Assembly: GCF_018398875.1 (NCBI RefSeq)
Contig: NZ_JAGWDK010000009.1
Span: forward strand, 62,001 to 126,000
Direction: 5' to 3'
Length of the DNA stretch: 64,000 nt
Origin: Bradyrhizobium sp. sGM-13
Lineage (GTDB): Bacteria; Pseudomonadota; Alphaproteobacteria; Rhizobiales; Xanthobacteraceae
The notes under the pieces are model-generated. The model was not told the origin of the DNA and did not search any database. It worked only from the letters and a program-made list of their open reading frames with translations. Made by a program: the position numbers and the translations under genes. This document shows positions 1 to 7,965 of the stretch, one piece after another (the first letter of the stretch is position 1; each line of letters begins with the position of its first letter).

Positions 1-461
1 ATCTCGACATCAACGTTCATGTTCGAAAGCGGCGCTGACACGAGGCCTGCCTGCCCGTATTCACGCTCCAAAGCGTGCACCGCCATTGATGGGTATCGCT
101 TCCGCCTTCGCCCGTTGGTGACGGCGGACACGTCGCTCCATCCACCCTACGAGGCGCGTCTCTCTCTCTCTCGCAGATCGCGAACGTGTCTTACGCCACA
201 CGTCGCCGCACTGCTGTCGAAATAGCAACCTGTCCGCGCCAATGAGCGAACGCGCTTCGGTCCAATTTTTGCCGGCATACATGACGTATGGTTAACCTGC
301 GAACGACGTTCTCACATTTGCACGAACGTTGCTTGCAGACGGCTCTTTGGGGGCGCATTCGCGCCCGCTTTCCGAAAACGATACGTCACCATGCCGGTGC
401 AATCGGTCCGTTATGGGGCCTGCAGGGGGTTATACGAGTGTTCAACTTCAGGGGACAAAAT
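1..461. other. non-coding stretch upstream of the porin gene
   Basis: I see no credible gene here. The short open frames on both strands have no ribosome binding site and no coding character. A small GC-rich hairpin (GGGCGC at 351-356, GCGCCC at 361-366) lies in the likely untranslated leader of the downstream outer membrane protein gene. A promoter for that gene probably lies in this stretch, but I cannot place its boxes with confidence. Confidence 0.5.
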
Positions 462-1130
462 ATGAAACGACTACTTTTAGCTGGTGTGGCTCTTTCGGTC
501 GCGACCGCGGCCTCGGCCGCCGACCTGCGGGCGCGGCCCTACGCCAAGGCGGCTCCCCCGGCGGCGGTGGTTGCGGCGTATAACTGGTCCGGCTTCTATA
601 TCGGTGCGATGGGTGGCTATGGCTGGGAGAGCGAAGGCGATGGTGGCGGCGGCTTCGGCGGCGGCACTATCGGCTACAACTGGCAATTCCCAGGCAGTCA
701 GTTTGTTTTCGGTATCGAAGTCGACGCCGCCGGCGCCAGCATCAAGGACAGCCTCACCGCAGACATCGGCGGGGGCGTCCTGGCCACGGAGGAACTCAAG
801 ATCAACTCGTTCGGCAGCGTGACCGGCCGCGCGGGCTTCGCATTGGATGCGGCCCTCATCTACGCCAAGGGCGGTTTTGCGTGGGCCAACAGAAAGGACT
901 CCATTTCAGTGCCCGCGCTCGGCGTGTCGCTTTCGGATAGCCAGTCTCACACCGGATACACCATCGGCGGCGGCCTCGAATATTTGTTCACGCCGAACTG
1001 GTCGGCCAAGGCCGAATACATGTTCACCAGCCTCGGCAGCGAAACCTACAATCTGGGCGGCGACGTGTTTGACTCCGGTACGGTCGATTTTCACACCATC
1101 AAAGTCGGCGTGAACTATCACTTCAGGTGA
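462..1130 (+). CDS. outer membrane beta-barrel protein (Omp25/RopB-like porin family)
   Basis: A 222-residue protein predicted to insert in the outer membrane as a small beta-barrel. The start at 462 is chosen over an upstream ATG (288) because it follows AGGGGAC and opens a clear signal peptide: MKRLLLAGVALS then A-S-A at residues 17-19 as the cleavage site. The mature part begins with a proline/alanine-rich stretch, then NWSGFYIGAMGGYGW, the hallmark first strand of the Omp25/RopB family of Rhizobiales, and continues with alternating glycine/aromatic strands to a C-terminal strand ending YHFR. The family's substrate is usually unknown; structural or minor pore roles are inferred. A monocistronic gene, followed by an inverted repeat element. 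Confidence 0.85.
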   Translation: MKRLLLAGVALSVATAASAADLRARPYAKAAPPAAVVAAYNWSGFYIGAMGGYGWESEGDGGGGFGGGTIGYNWQFPGSQFVFGIEVDAAGASIKDSLTADIGGGVLATEELKINSFGSVTGRAGFALDAALIYAKGGFAWANRKDSISVPALGVSLSDSQSHTGYTIGGGLEYLFTPNWSAKAEYMFTSLGSETYNLGGDVFDSGTVDFHTIKVGVNYHFR

Positions 1131-1148
1131 GGCGAGAAGTCGAGAACT

Positions 1149-1241
1149 GTAGGGTGGGCAAAGCGCAAGCGTGCCCACCATCTGCAGATCGTGATGACGC
1201 CGGATGGTGGGCACGGCACTGCGTGCCTTTGCCCACCCTAC
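1149..1241. repeat. interspersed palindromic repeat, family A (copy 1)
   Basis: Long imperfect inverted repeat: the left arm begins GTAGGGTGGGCAAAGCGCAA (from 1149) and the right arm ends TTTGCCCACCCTAC (to 1241), with GTGCCCACCA / TGGTGGGCAC as inner pairing. A second, diverged copy lies at 45648-45742. Both sit between genes just after a stop codon. Such miniature palindromic units are frequent in Bradyrhizobium intergenic DNA; the name family A is mine. Confidence 0.8.
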
Positions 1242-1257
1242 GGCAGTCATGACGAGC

Positions 1258-2115
1258 TCACACCACCTCCAGCACCAGCTCCATCGTCATCAGCACCGGA
1301 TTGTCGCCGCGCATCAGCCGTCCCTCGGCGATGCCGCCGAGATAATCGACCAGCGCGACATCGAGCTCCGCATGCAACGTGCCGTCAGCGCCGGGCGCGA
1401 TCAGGCCGTCCCTGATCGCAAGCTCGGTTGCAAACGGCACCACGGTTCGACCATCGGTGAAATGCGCGCCGATGGTGGAGCCGACGCCGCCGTGAATCCG
1501 CGCGCGCAGGATTCCGTGTTGCCGGCAGAAGGTCTCCAGCGCCGCGGCAAAATCCTGGTTCGGCCGCAGCCGCAGCGCAAAGGCGCGGCTGGTGGTCTCG
1601 GCGGCCGTGCTCGCGCACGCCACTGGACCGAACAATTTGAAGTTGGTCTCGGGATCGGGCTCGGCCACAAACATCGCGCCGTCGATGCCGAATGCTTCCA
1701 CCGCGAATGATTCGGCGACGATGCTTTCCTCGGGAAGAATGTGGCCGCCGTGCAGATGTCCGTCCGTCTCGGTCCACAGCCCGTGGCAATGGAAGAACGG
1801 CGCGCCGTCGCGCTCGCCGAGCGTCATCGCGCCGAGCTTCAGCCGCGTGATGCCGGACGGCCGGAACGTATCGCTGTAGAAGGCGGCATTGGCGCCGGTC
1901 TTCGACAGCGCCGGCATGACATAGGCAAACGGCCCGAGTGCCCCTCCCCGCATGCTCAACACGCCGCCGGAAAATCCGGCTTCGGCAAAGCCGCGGCGCG
2001 CAGCCTCTAGCAGCGGCAGATCCGCCTGCAGCGTGAACGAGAACGCCCGCCCCTGCGCCTCGACCCATTGGATGCGCTCGGACGCGGGCGGCCCGGGCTG
2101 CGCGATGCTGCGCAT
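1258..2115 (-). CDS. PPC/DUF296-domain protein with two tandem domains
   Basis: A 285-residue protein with two copies of the PPC (plants and prokaryotes conserved, DUF296) fold. The N-terminal copy carries the diagnostic core GERDGAPFFHCHGLW followed by HGGHILPEE (His-rich metal/ligand site); the C-terminal copy (about residues 180-285, with HGGVGSTIGAHF) is more diverged. Function of bacterial PPC proteins is unknown; DNA binding is shown only for plant AT-hook members. The start at 2115 lies 4 bases after the stop of the acyl-CoA synthetase gene; a longer frame would run back into that gene. The two are probably one operon, suggesting a role in the same acyl-CoA or aromatic acid pathway (inference). 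Confidence 0.8.
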   Translation of the reverse strand: MRSIAQPGPPASERIQWVEAQGRAFSFTLQADLPLLEAARRGFAEAGFSGGVLSMRGGALGPFAYVMPALSKTGANAAFYSDTFRPSGITRLKLGAMTLGERDGAPFFHCHGLWTETDGHLHGGHILPEESIVAESFAVEAFGIDGAMFVAEPDPETNFKLFGPVACASTAAETTSRAFALRLRPNQDFAAALETFCRQHGILRARIHGGVGSTIGAHFTDGRTVVPFATELAIRDGLIAPGADGTLHAELDVALVDYLGGIAEGRLMRGDNPVLMTMELVLEVV

Positions 2116-2119
2116 CGGC

Positions 2120-3757
2120 TCAGCTACCCGTTTTGGCAACAAGCTCAAGCAGTCCCCTCGCCTCCAGCTCATCGCGAACCAGCCGCTTCGGAATCTTGCC
2201 ATAGCCGGATTTCGGCAGCGCCTCCCAGAAGAAGAAGCGCTTCGGCATTTTGTAGCGCGGCACCTTGGGCGCGAGGAACGCGGCAAGCTCCGCTTCGCTC
2301 ACAGCAGCAGCGCCCTCGCGCGCGACGCAGACGGCGACCCCTACCTCGCCCCAGAACGGGTCCGGCACGCCGAGCACCGCCACCTCGCCGATCGCGGGGT
2401 GGGTGAGAATCTTCTCCTCGACCTCGCGCGGATAGATGTTGGAGCCGCCGGAGATGTACATGTCGGAGGCGCGGCCAGTGATATAGACGAATCCCTCCTC
2501 GTCCATGTGGCCGAGATCGCCGGTGCGAAACCAGCCGTCGCGAAACGCCTTCGCGTTAGCCTCTGGGTTGTCATAATAGCCGGCGAACACGGCGGGGCCG
2601 ATCACGCAGATCTCGCCGGTCTCGAACGGTTTGAGCTCGCGCCCGTCATCGCCCTGGATCGACACCTGCATGCCGGTGCGCTCGAAACCGCAGGTGCCGA
2701 TGCGGGCCTGCGGGCCGTCCTCCGTGTCGTGCAGACTGGCCGGCATCACCGTGATGTTGCCGGTGACCTCGCCGAGGCCGAAATACTGCACGAGCACCTT
2801 GCCGAGCTTGTTCAGCGCGGCCTTCTGGTCCTCGCGATACATCGGCGCGCCGGCATAAATCACGAAGCGCAGCGAGGAATGATCATATTTGTCGACCGCC
2901 GGATGCTCGACCATCATCTTCAAAATCGTCGGCACGGTAAAGATGTTGCTGACGCGATGGGCCTCAATCAGCCGAAACGCCTCGGCGATGTCGAATTTTT
3001 CCGACGGCAGCAGAATGGTCGGTACGCCGCGCGCCGCCTGTACGAGCTGGTGCACGCCGGCGCCGTGCGACAGCGGCGCGACCACCAGCGAGGCATCCAT
3101 CTCCGTCGTGCCCGGCATCAAATCGGCGAGATGATTTGTCACCACAAAGGCCATCTGCCCATGGGTAAGAACCGCGGCCTTGGAGCGCCCGGTCGTGCCG
3201 GAGGTAAAGAAGAACCAGCAGGGATCGTCGTAGTCGACCGCCGCATTCTCTATCTTGGCGCCGGCATGCTCGGCGATCACGTCACTGACCGCCTTCTCGC
3301 CGAGGGCGCCATCACCGATCCGCCAGATGAATTCGAGCGCCGGATTGGCCGCCGCTGTAGCGTGATCGGGAAAATCGCCATGGCACAAAAAGGCCTTCGC
3401 ACCGGAGGCGCTGGCGAGATAGGCGACCTCGTCCGGCATCAGGCGGAAATTGGTCGGTACCCAGACTGCGCCGAGCCGAAACGCCGCGAACATCGACCAG
3501 AACATCTCGTCGCAATTTTTGGAGTGCACGAGGATGCGATCGCCCCTGGCGATACCGCGCGCGGCGAGGCCTGCGGCCAGAGCCGACACGGCACTATCGA
3601 TCTCGCGCCAAGTCCAGGATCTATCGCCCCAGATGAAGCCAATGCGGTCGCCATGGCGGCGGGCATTCTGGGTCAGTATATGCGCCAGATTCATCACCCG
3701 GCGCGACATCCGCGCGAGACCGCCGCGCGGGATAGGAATGGTCACCGTTTCAGTCAC
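2120..3757 (-). CDS. acyl-CoA synthetase (class I adenylate-forming, AMP-binding)
   Basis: A 545-residue ANL-superfamily enzyme that activates a carboxylic acid with ATP and CoA. Visible motifs: the phosphate-binding loop FTSGTTGRSK (residues 184-193), the adenine-pocket segment YFGLGEVTG, the hinge region FRTGDLGHMDEEGFVYITGR with the RASDMYISGG loop, and the C-terminal catalytic lysine in GYGKIPKR (about residue 521). Length is normal for the family. The substrate cannot be told from sequence; medium or long chain fatty acids or aromatic acids are possible. Starts further inside (MSRRVMNLA or MNLAHILT) are also plausible. First gene of a two-gene operon with the PPC protein. Confidence 0.9.
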   Translation of the reverse strand: MTETVTIPIPRGGLARMSRRVMNLAHILTQNARRHGDRIGFIWGDRSWTWREIDSAVSALAAGLAARGIARGDRILVHSKNCDEMFWSMFAAFRLGAVWVPTNFRLMPDEVAYLASASGAKAFLCHGDFPDHATAAANPALEFIWRIGDGALGEKAVSDVIAEHAGAKIENAAVDYDDPCWFFFTSGTTGRSKAAVLTHGQMAFVVTNHLADLMPGTTEMDASLVVAPLSHGAGVHQLVQAARGVPTILLPSEKFDIAEAFRLIEAHRVSNIFTVPTILKMMVEHPAVDKYDHSSLRFVIYAGAPMYREDQKAALNKLGKVLVQYFGLGEVTGNITVMPASLHDTEDGPQARIGTCGFERTGMQVSIQGDDGRELKPFETGEICVIGPAVFAGYYDNPEANAKAFRDGWFRTGDLGHMDEEGFVYITGRASDMYISGGSNIYPREVEEKILTHPAIGEVAVLGVPDPFWGEVGVAVCVAREGAAAVSEAELAAFLAPKVPRYKMPKRFFFWEALPKSGYGKIPKRLVRDELEARGLLELVAKTGS

Positions 3758-4095
3758 AGGGAATCAACCACCACGCTTCGGAAAATAGACATAGAACATC
3801 TCACGGCAACGATAGCAGAAAGGCCGCTGTGAGCTCAAATCCGCCGTCGGCTTACCGGCCGTGATAGTCTCCCGCCAGCGGGCCGACGCCACCATTATCC
3901 AGCCACGCGTTCGCGTCCATAACCCCGCGCAAATGATTTTCGTCGGCCAATGGAAGATTGACCACATCAAGGGTGGCGTCGACGGCAGCCCGTGGTCGGT
4001 CCGCGCGCTGCTTATCGTCTCATTAGGAATTAGAATTGAAACGAGAGCCCGCCAGCCACGTGTGTGGACCCGACGGGCTCTCGGCTCTTCAGAAT
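3758..4095. other. intergenic stretch between acyl-CoA synthetase and SPW protein
   Basis: No gene recognised. It should hold the promoter of the minus-strand acyl-CoA synthetase near its left edge and the terminator of the SPW gene at 4042-4083 near its right edge. Short open frames on both strands lack ribosome binding sites and resemble no family I know. Confidence 0.5.
4042..4083 (-). terminator. intrinsic terminator of the SPW-repeat gene
   Basis: A perfect 10-base inverted repeat, CGAGAGCCCG (4042-4051) and CGGGCTCTCG (4074-4083), whose loop contains a second short palindrome. On the minus strand the stem is followed by TTTCAATTCTAATT, a moderately U-rich tail. It lies 12 bases past the stop of the 4096-4497 gene. 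Confidence 0.7.
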
Positions 4096-4497
4096 TTATT
4101 GCGGATGATTGGCCAGTTCCTGATCGCTCAAGCGCCAGTCCTGCCAGAGCTGAAGTGCGCCCAGCAAGACGACGATTCCACCGAGGGCGACGTGCCAAGC
4201 CCGAAGCATGTCGTCACCGGCATACCCGAGTATGAAGGGCGAAGCGGCCAACCAGAGGCCGAGCGCGATCTCCCCCACCTCCTCCCAGCGCTGCAGTGCG
4301 ACATATTCGAGTTGGGCCAGACCGAAGACCAGCATACCGATCACGAACGTATTGAGGATCATGGTGCTGCGTTCGGCGTCCATCACGTCGTGGCTGGAGA
4401 ACGGAAACCACGGAGATACCACAATCAGCACGCCAAGCAGCATGCCGAACCAGTCTTCCCACGTGCGATGCTTGCTGAAGAATCCAAAGCCCGACAT
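4096..4497 (-). CDS. SPW-repeat integral membrane protein
   Basis: A small inner membrane protein of 133 residues with four hydrophobic segments. It shows the two SPW-type signatures that define the family: VVSPWFPF (about residues 27-34) and LAASPFILGY in the second half, each starting a transmembrane helix. The start at 4497 is preferred over 4524 because GGGGAGG sits 6 bases upstream of it. Function of SPW proteins is unknown. Alone in its transcription unit, with its own terminator downstream. Confidence 0.8.
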   Translation of the reverse strand: MSGFGFFSKHRTWEDWFGMLLGVLIVVSPWFPFSSHDVMDAERSTMILNTFVIGMLVFGLAQLEYVALQRWEEVGEIALGLWLAASPFILGYAGDDMLRAWHVALGGIVVLLGALQLWQDWRLSDQELANHPQ

Positions 4498-4879
4498 TGT
4501 AAACCTCCCCTTGAAAAGAGGCATACGTCGGCGGCCGCGATCACAGTATTTCCGATATCGAGCCCAGACCCGGCCGCCACAGCGGCGTATGTCATTCTAA
4601 AGACGTAGGAACCTCGCCCCCGGTTGCAAGGTGTCGCCGGCAAAGTTCCTGTGCGATTGCGCGTCCTTATTGCACTGCACCGAGCCACTACGCGCTCTCG
4701 CGCTGGCCCCAGCCGGCTCGTTGAGGTGGCCGGTTGCGACGATATCACCGCGATGCCCAGCAATGCAGGGGTCAAGGCTCAAGACAGCATATCAGCGAGG
4801 CAGTTGTCCGTTCGTCGCCGGTTTGCGCCGGCGGGTTCATATCTCTAAATCAAGCAGTGAATCATACGGGAATCGCTAC
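4498..4879. other. intergenic stretch between SPW protein and acetyltransferase
   Basis: About 380 bases between divergent genes. Nothing gene-like is supported. It should contain both promoters. Plus-strand frames that extend the acetyltransferase upstream (to 4631) read as low-complexity non-coding translation, so I treat that part as untranslated. Confidence 0.45.
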
Positions 4880-5152
4880 GTGGCCGCCGTCCGCGACAAC
4901 AAGGCTCAAAACCGCTTCGAACTCGATGTCGATGGCGCCGTGGCGTTTGCGAATTATCGCATCACGCCCGCGGCGATCATCATCACCCATACGGAAACGC
5001 CGCGCGCCCTGCGCGGCCGCGGCGTCGCTTCTAAGCTGATCAGGGGCGCCCTCGAACTGATCCGCGCCGACGGACGCAAGGTCATCGCCGGCTGCGGCTT
5101 TGTCGTGGATTATCTGCGCAGAAATCCGGAATTCGCCGATCTGACGGGGTGA
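4880..5152 (+). CDS. small GNAT-like N-acetyltransferase (YidJ / Acetyltransf_CG type)
   Basis: A 90-residue single-domain protein of the minimal GNAT group. It has the compact layout of the family: a first strand pair (FELDVDGAVAFANYR), strand 4 (IIITHTETP) and the acetyl-CoA pyrophosphate loop ALRGRGVASKLI, followed by KVIAGCGFVVDYLRRNPEF, which contains the conserved Cys and the terminal YLRRNPE element. The GTG at 4880 is chosen because similarity to the family starts there; the upstream frame looks non-coding. The Shine-Dalgarno is weak (ACGGGA), so the start is uncertain by several codons. Substrate unknown. Confidence 0.75.
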   Translation: MAAVRDNKAQNRFELDVDGAVAFANYRITPAAIIITHTETPRALRGRGVASKLIRGALELIRADGRKVIAGCGFVVDYLRRNPEFADLTG

Positions 5153-5169
5153 CGTGGCACACCAAACCA

Positions 5170-5200
5170 CCGTCGTCCCTGCGAAACGCAGAGGCGACGG
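5170..5200. repeat. short palindromic repeat, family C (copy 1)
   Basis: Inverted repeat CCGTCG (5170-5175) ... CGACGG (5195-5200) enclosing TCCCTGCGAAACGCAG. It resembles the element at 33089-33113 (GTCGTCCCTGCGAACGCAGG). Lies between two convergent genes, so may also help terminate them. Confidence 0.5.
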
Positions 5201-5215
5201 CGATAGGTGGCACTC

Positions 5216-6007
5216 TCACGTAATCCGGATCGACATATCCGGCAGGCCCTCGAGCCTGCACAGGATAACGTCGCCCTTCACGACGGGACCGACATTTTCC
5301 GGCGTGCCCGAATAGATGATGTCACCCGCCTTGAGCTCGAAAGCTTCCGAAAGCTTGGCGATTTGCTCCGCCACGTTCCAGATCATATTCCGCAGATCGG
5401 AGTTTTGCTTGACGGTGCCATTCACCGCCAGCGAGATCGCGCCCTTGCTAAAATGGCCGGTCTTCGTGGCCGGATGAATCGGTCCGAGCACCGCGGAGCG
5501 ATCAAAGCTCTTGCCGATTTCCCATGGCTTCTTCTCGTCGCCCATTGCACGCTGCAGATCGCGCCGCGTCATGTCGAGGCCCAGCGCATAACCGTAGACA
5601 TGATCGAGCGCCTGCTCCACGGGGATCTTGGTGCCGCCCGATTTCAGCGCCGCCACCAGCTCGACCTCATAATGATAGTTCTTGGTGAGCGACGGATACG
5701 GATGATCGCCAACCGTTCCGATGGCTACATTCTGGATCGCGTCGGTCGGCTTTTGAAAGAAGAACGGCGGCTCGCGATTGGGATCCGAACCCATTTCGCG
5801 GGCATGCGCGGCATAGTTGCGCCCAATGCAATAGATTCGCCGCACCGGAAAAACATCGGTCTCGCCGACGATGGGTATGGTCGTCGTGCCAACCGGAAAA
5901 ATCGATTTCGGGCCGGCCTGCGCTGCGGCAGTGCCCCATTGCGCCGCCGTACCCGCCAGCGCCAGCGCGCCCGTGGCCAGAATGGTCCTGCGATCAACAT
6001 TGCTCAT
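5216..6007 (-). CDS. fumarylacetoacetate hydrolase (FAH) family protein with a Tat-like signal
   Basis: A 263-residue FAH-fold hydrolase/isomerase/decarboxylase. Family marks: YCIGRNYAAHA near the start of the fold, the metal-binding acidic triad in YHYEVELVAAL and GLDMTRRDLQ, and the closing GDIIYSGTPENVGPV. Members cleave or decarboxylate oxo-acids in aromatic catabolism; the substrate here is unknown. The start at 6007 is used because GGAGG lies 6 bases before it. Unusually, the first 30 residues (VDRRTILATGALALAGTAA) form a twin-arginine-type export signal, so the enzyme may act in the periplasm. FAH proteins are normally cytoplasmic. Confidence 0.85.
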   Translation of the reverse strand: MSNVDRRTILATGALALAGTAAQWGTAAAQAGPKSIFPVGTTTIPIVGETDVFPVRRIYCIGRNYAAHAREMGSDPNREPPFFFQKPTDAIQNVAIGTVGDHPYPSLTKNYHYEVELVAALKSGGTKIPVEQALDHVYGYALGLDMTRRDLQRAMGDEKKPWEIGKSFDRSAVLGPIHPATKTGHFSKGAISLAVNGTVKQNSDLRNMIWNVAEQIAKLSEAFELKAGDIIYSGTPENVGPVVKGDVILCRLEGLPDMSIRIT

Positions 6008-6110
6008 TGGCATCCTCCTTCTTTTATGAGTCTTCTTGTCCGCCTGCATCTACGGCGTTTTCTCCACGAAGTAGATGCCGTTGACGCGTTTGCTGCGTTA
6101 CAATCGCACC

Positions 6111-6142
6111 AAAAAAGAAGGCCCGCGCCGCCGCGGACCTTC
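6111..6142 (-). terminator. intrinsic terminator of the DUF3597 gene
   Basis: On the minus strand GAAGGTCCGCG pairs with CGCGGGCCTTC (11 base pairs including one G-U) around a 4-base loop, followed immediately by six T residues (6116-6111). A textbook Rho-independent terminator located 24 bases beyond the stop of the 6166-6546 gene. Confidence 0.85.
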
Positions 6143-6165
6143 GCATGTCAGGACCGAGCGAAGCG

Positions 6166-6546
6166 TCAGTGCTTGATATCAGGCGGCAGCTTGCCGCCAT
6201 TGGCGGCCAACTTGGCCATGACCTGCTTGTGCAGCCAGATGTTCATGCTGGCGGAATCGTTGCTGTCGCCGGTGTAGCCGAGTTCTTTCGCAAGATCCTT
6301 GCGCGCTGCGAAGCTGGAATCGATGTCGAGCGCCTTCATCAGATCGACGATCGAGGTGCGCCACTCCAGCTTCTCACCCTTGGCCTTGACTGCCTGATCG
6401 AGGATCGGCGCGACGTCGACAGTCGCCGCAGGTGCAGCGGCCGCACCGGAGGATGATCCGCCTCCTGCAGCCGCACCGCCGCCAGCCGGCGCGGCATCTG
6501 CCTTGGTGCCGAAGATCGCGCTCATGATTTTTCCGAAAATGCTCAT
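6166..6546 (-). CDS. DUF3597 domain-containing protein
   Basis: A 126-residue protein. Residues 1-13 (MSIFGKIMSAIFG) are the conserved N-terminal helix of DUF3597; a 25-residue Ala/Gly/Ser/Pro linker follows, then the globular DUF3597 domain with DVAPILDQAVKAKGEKLEWR, SIVDLMKALDIDSS and the KELGYTGD element. Domain function is unknown, but its fold is reminiscent of the LysM/SPOR-like small domains found in stress proteins (inference, weak). The start is set by GGGAGCG just upstream; an upstream in-frame ATG at 6666 would add non-coding-looking sequence. Own terminator downstream. Confidence 0.8.
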   Translation of the reverse strand: MSIFGKIMSAIFGTKADAAPAGGGAAAGGGSSSGAAAAPAATVDVAPILDQAVKAKGEKLEWRTSIVDLMKALDIDSSFAARKDLAKELGYTGDSNDSASMNIWLHKQVMAKLAANGGKLPPDIKH

Positions 6547-6842
6547 CGTTCGCTCCCAATGAGTTGAGGATGGGGTGAGTCTTGGGCGGCACTGTTTTGA
6601 CCGGCAGCACCACGCCGGGATCGCTTGGAAGTCTAACCACCCAGGCGGAGCTTGCCAATGAAACATTCACCTAAGCGTGAGTGCGTTTGTTGCTGGTTGA
6701 GAGTACCCTATCTCGACAGTTCGCGACACGGCCAGTTCCCACCTCTGTCTTCGCGTCTGGCCTGATCGTGATCGTTTTATGAAAACGGCGCGTGTGTGTC
6801 TTTCGATTGGCGCGCAATGCGACCGCCAGGGAGACAGCGACC

Positions 6843-7748
6843 ATGGCCACCTATCACGGCAATGTCACATCGATGGCGCAGCGCGCAGCGGATGCCGCTG
6901 CCGCGCCAGTCATCAGAACCATCGGCCTCGCCGAACTGGGTCGCGCGTTGCGGCGCGGCTGGGAAGATTTCAAGGCAGTGCCAAGCCACGCCATCCTCCT
7001 GTGTGTGATCTATCCCATTCTCGGACTGGTGCTGGCACGCGCCGTTCTCGGCTATTCTGTCATACCGCTGTTGTTTCCGCTGGCCGCAGGCTTCGCCCTG
7101 ATCGGCCCATTCGCGGCGCTCGGCCTCTACGAGATGAGCCGCCGTCGCGAACGCGGCGAACAGGCAACTGCCTGGGATGCGCTCGAGGTGCTGCGTTCGC
7201 CGTCGTTCGGCGCGATGCTCGGGTTCGGCGTGCTGCTGCTGGCACTTTTTGTGACCTGGGTGGCGACCGCGCAGGCGATCTACATCGCTGCGTTCGGCTA
7301 TGAGGGCGTGACCGGCTTTTCCAATTTCGCGACGCGCGTGCTGACGACACCACAAGGCCGGTGGCTAATCGTGGTTGGCTGCGGCGTCGGCTTCCTGTTT
7401 GCCCTCGTCGCGCTCTGCATCAGCGTGGTCTCGTTCCCGCTGATGCTGGACCGTCATGCGGGCGCTGGCGATGCGATGGTGACCTCGCTGCGCGCGGTCG
7501 CGCACAACCCGGTGCCGATGGCGGCCTGGGGCTTGATCGTCGCGGTGCTGCTGGTCGCGGGAACGTTGCCGTTCTTCCTCGGCCTTGCGGTCGTCATCCC
7601 GCTGCTCGGGCACGCTACCTGGCATCTTTATCGGGAGACGATCGAGCCGGAACTCAACCCGCAGCCGCTTCCGCCCCGCGCGCACCGCGAACGCAAGCCT
7701 GCTGCCGACTTCCCGGCCAATCTGTTCCCATGGCGGCGCAGGGAATAG
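6843..7748 (+). CDS. DUF2189 multi-pass membrane protein
   Basis: A 301-residue inner membrane protein with about six hydrophobic segments (for example AILLCVIYPILGLVLARAVL, MLGFGVLLLALFVTWVATA, WLIVVGCGVGFLFALVALCI and GLIVAVLLVAGTLPFFLGLA). The region LGRALRRGWEDFKAVPSH before the first segment and the GPFAALGLYEMSRRRERGE turn are typical of DUF2189 (YciC-like) proteins. Function unknown. The start at 6843 follows AGGGAGACAG; the alternative ATG at 6792 has no ribosome site. A clean terminator follows at 7779. Confidence 0.8.
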   Translation: MATYHGNVTSMAQRAADAAAAPVIRTIGLAELGRALRRGWEDFKAVPSHAILLCVIYPILGLVLARAVLGYSVIPLLFPLAAGFALIGPFAALGLYEMSRRRERGEQATAWDALEVLRSPSFGAMLGFGVLLLALFVTWVATAQAIYIAAFGYEGVTGFSNFATRVLTTPQGRWLIVVGCGVGFLFALVALCISVVSFPLMLDRHAGAGDAMVTSLRAVAHNPVPMAAWGLIVAVLLVAGTLPFFLGLAVVIPLLGHATWHLYRETIEPELNPQPLPPRAHRERKPAADFPANLFPWRRRE

Positions 7749-7778
7749 CGTATAGGCCTGCACGGAACCTGATCGATC

Positions 7779-7811
7779 AATCCGCCGGTCGAATCCGACC
7801 GGCGGTTTGAT
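7779..7811 (+). terminator. intrinsic terminator of the DUF2189 gene
   Basis: Perfect 10-base stem CCGCCGGTCG (7782-7791) / CGACCGGCGG (7796-7805) with loop AATC, preceded by AA and followed by TTTGATTGTT. It lies about 30 bases past the stop codon. Confidence 0.8.
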
Positions 7812-7965
7812 TGTTCATCTCTCACTAACGATGAATTGAGCACATTCAACGAAATGGCATTGCGGGCACCTACATAAGCCTTGTTTTGGCCGACCTTGCT
7901 TCGAACATTCGGCGTGGCGTCAACACTAATGCTGAAGACGCATCGATCGTGGAGCGAACAACACG

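Noticed and set aside
1952..3832. 626-codon plus-strand open frame opposite the acyl-CoA synthetase
   Set aside because: High-GC shadow of a strongly coding minus-strand gene; its translation is Arg/His/Ala-rich with no family motif and no ribosome site.
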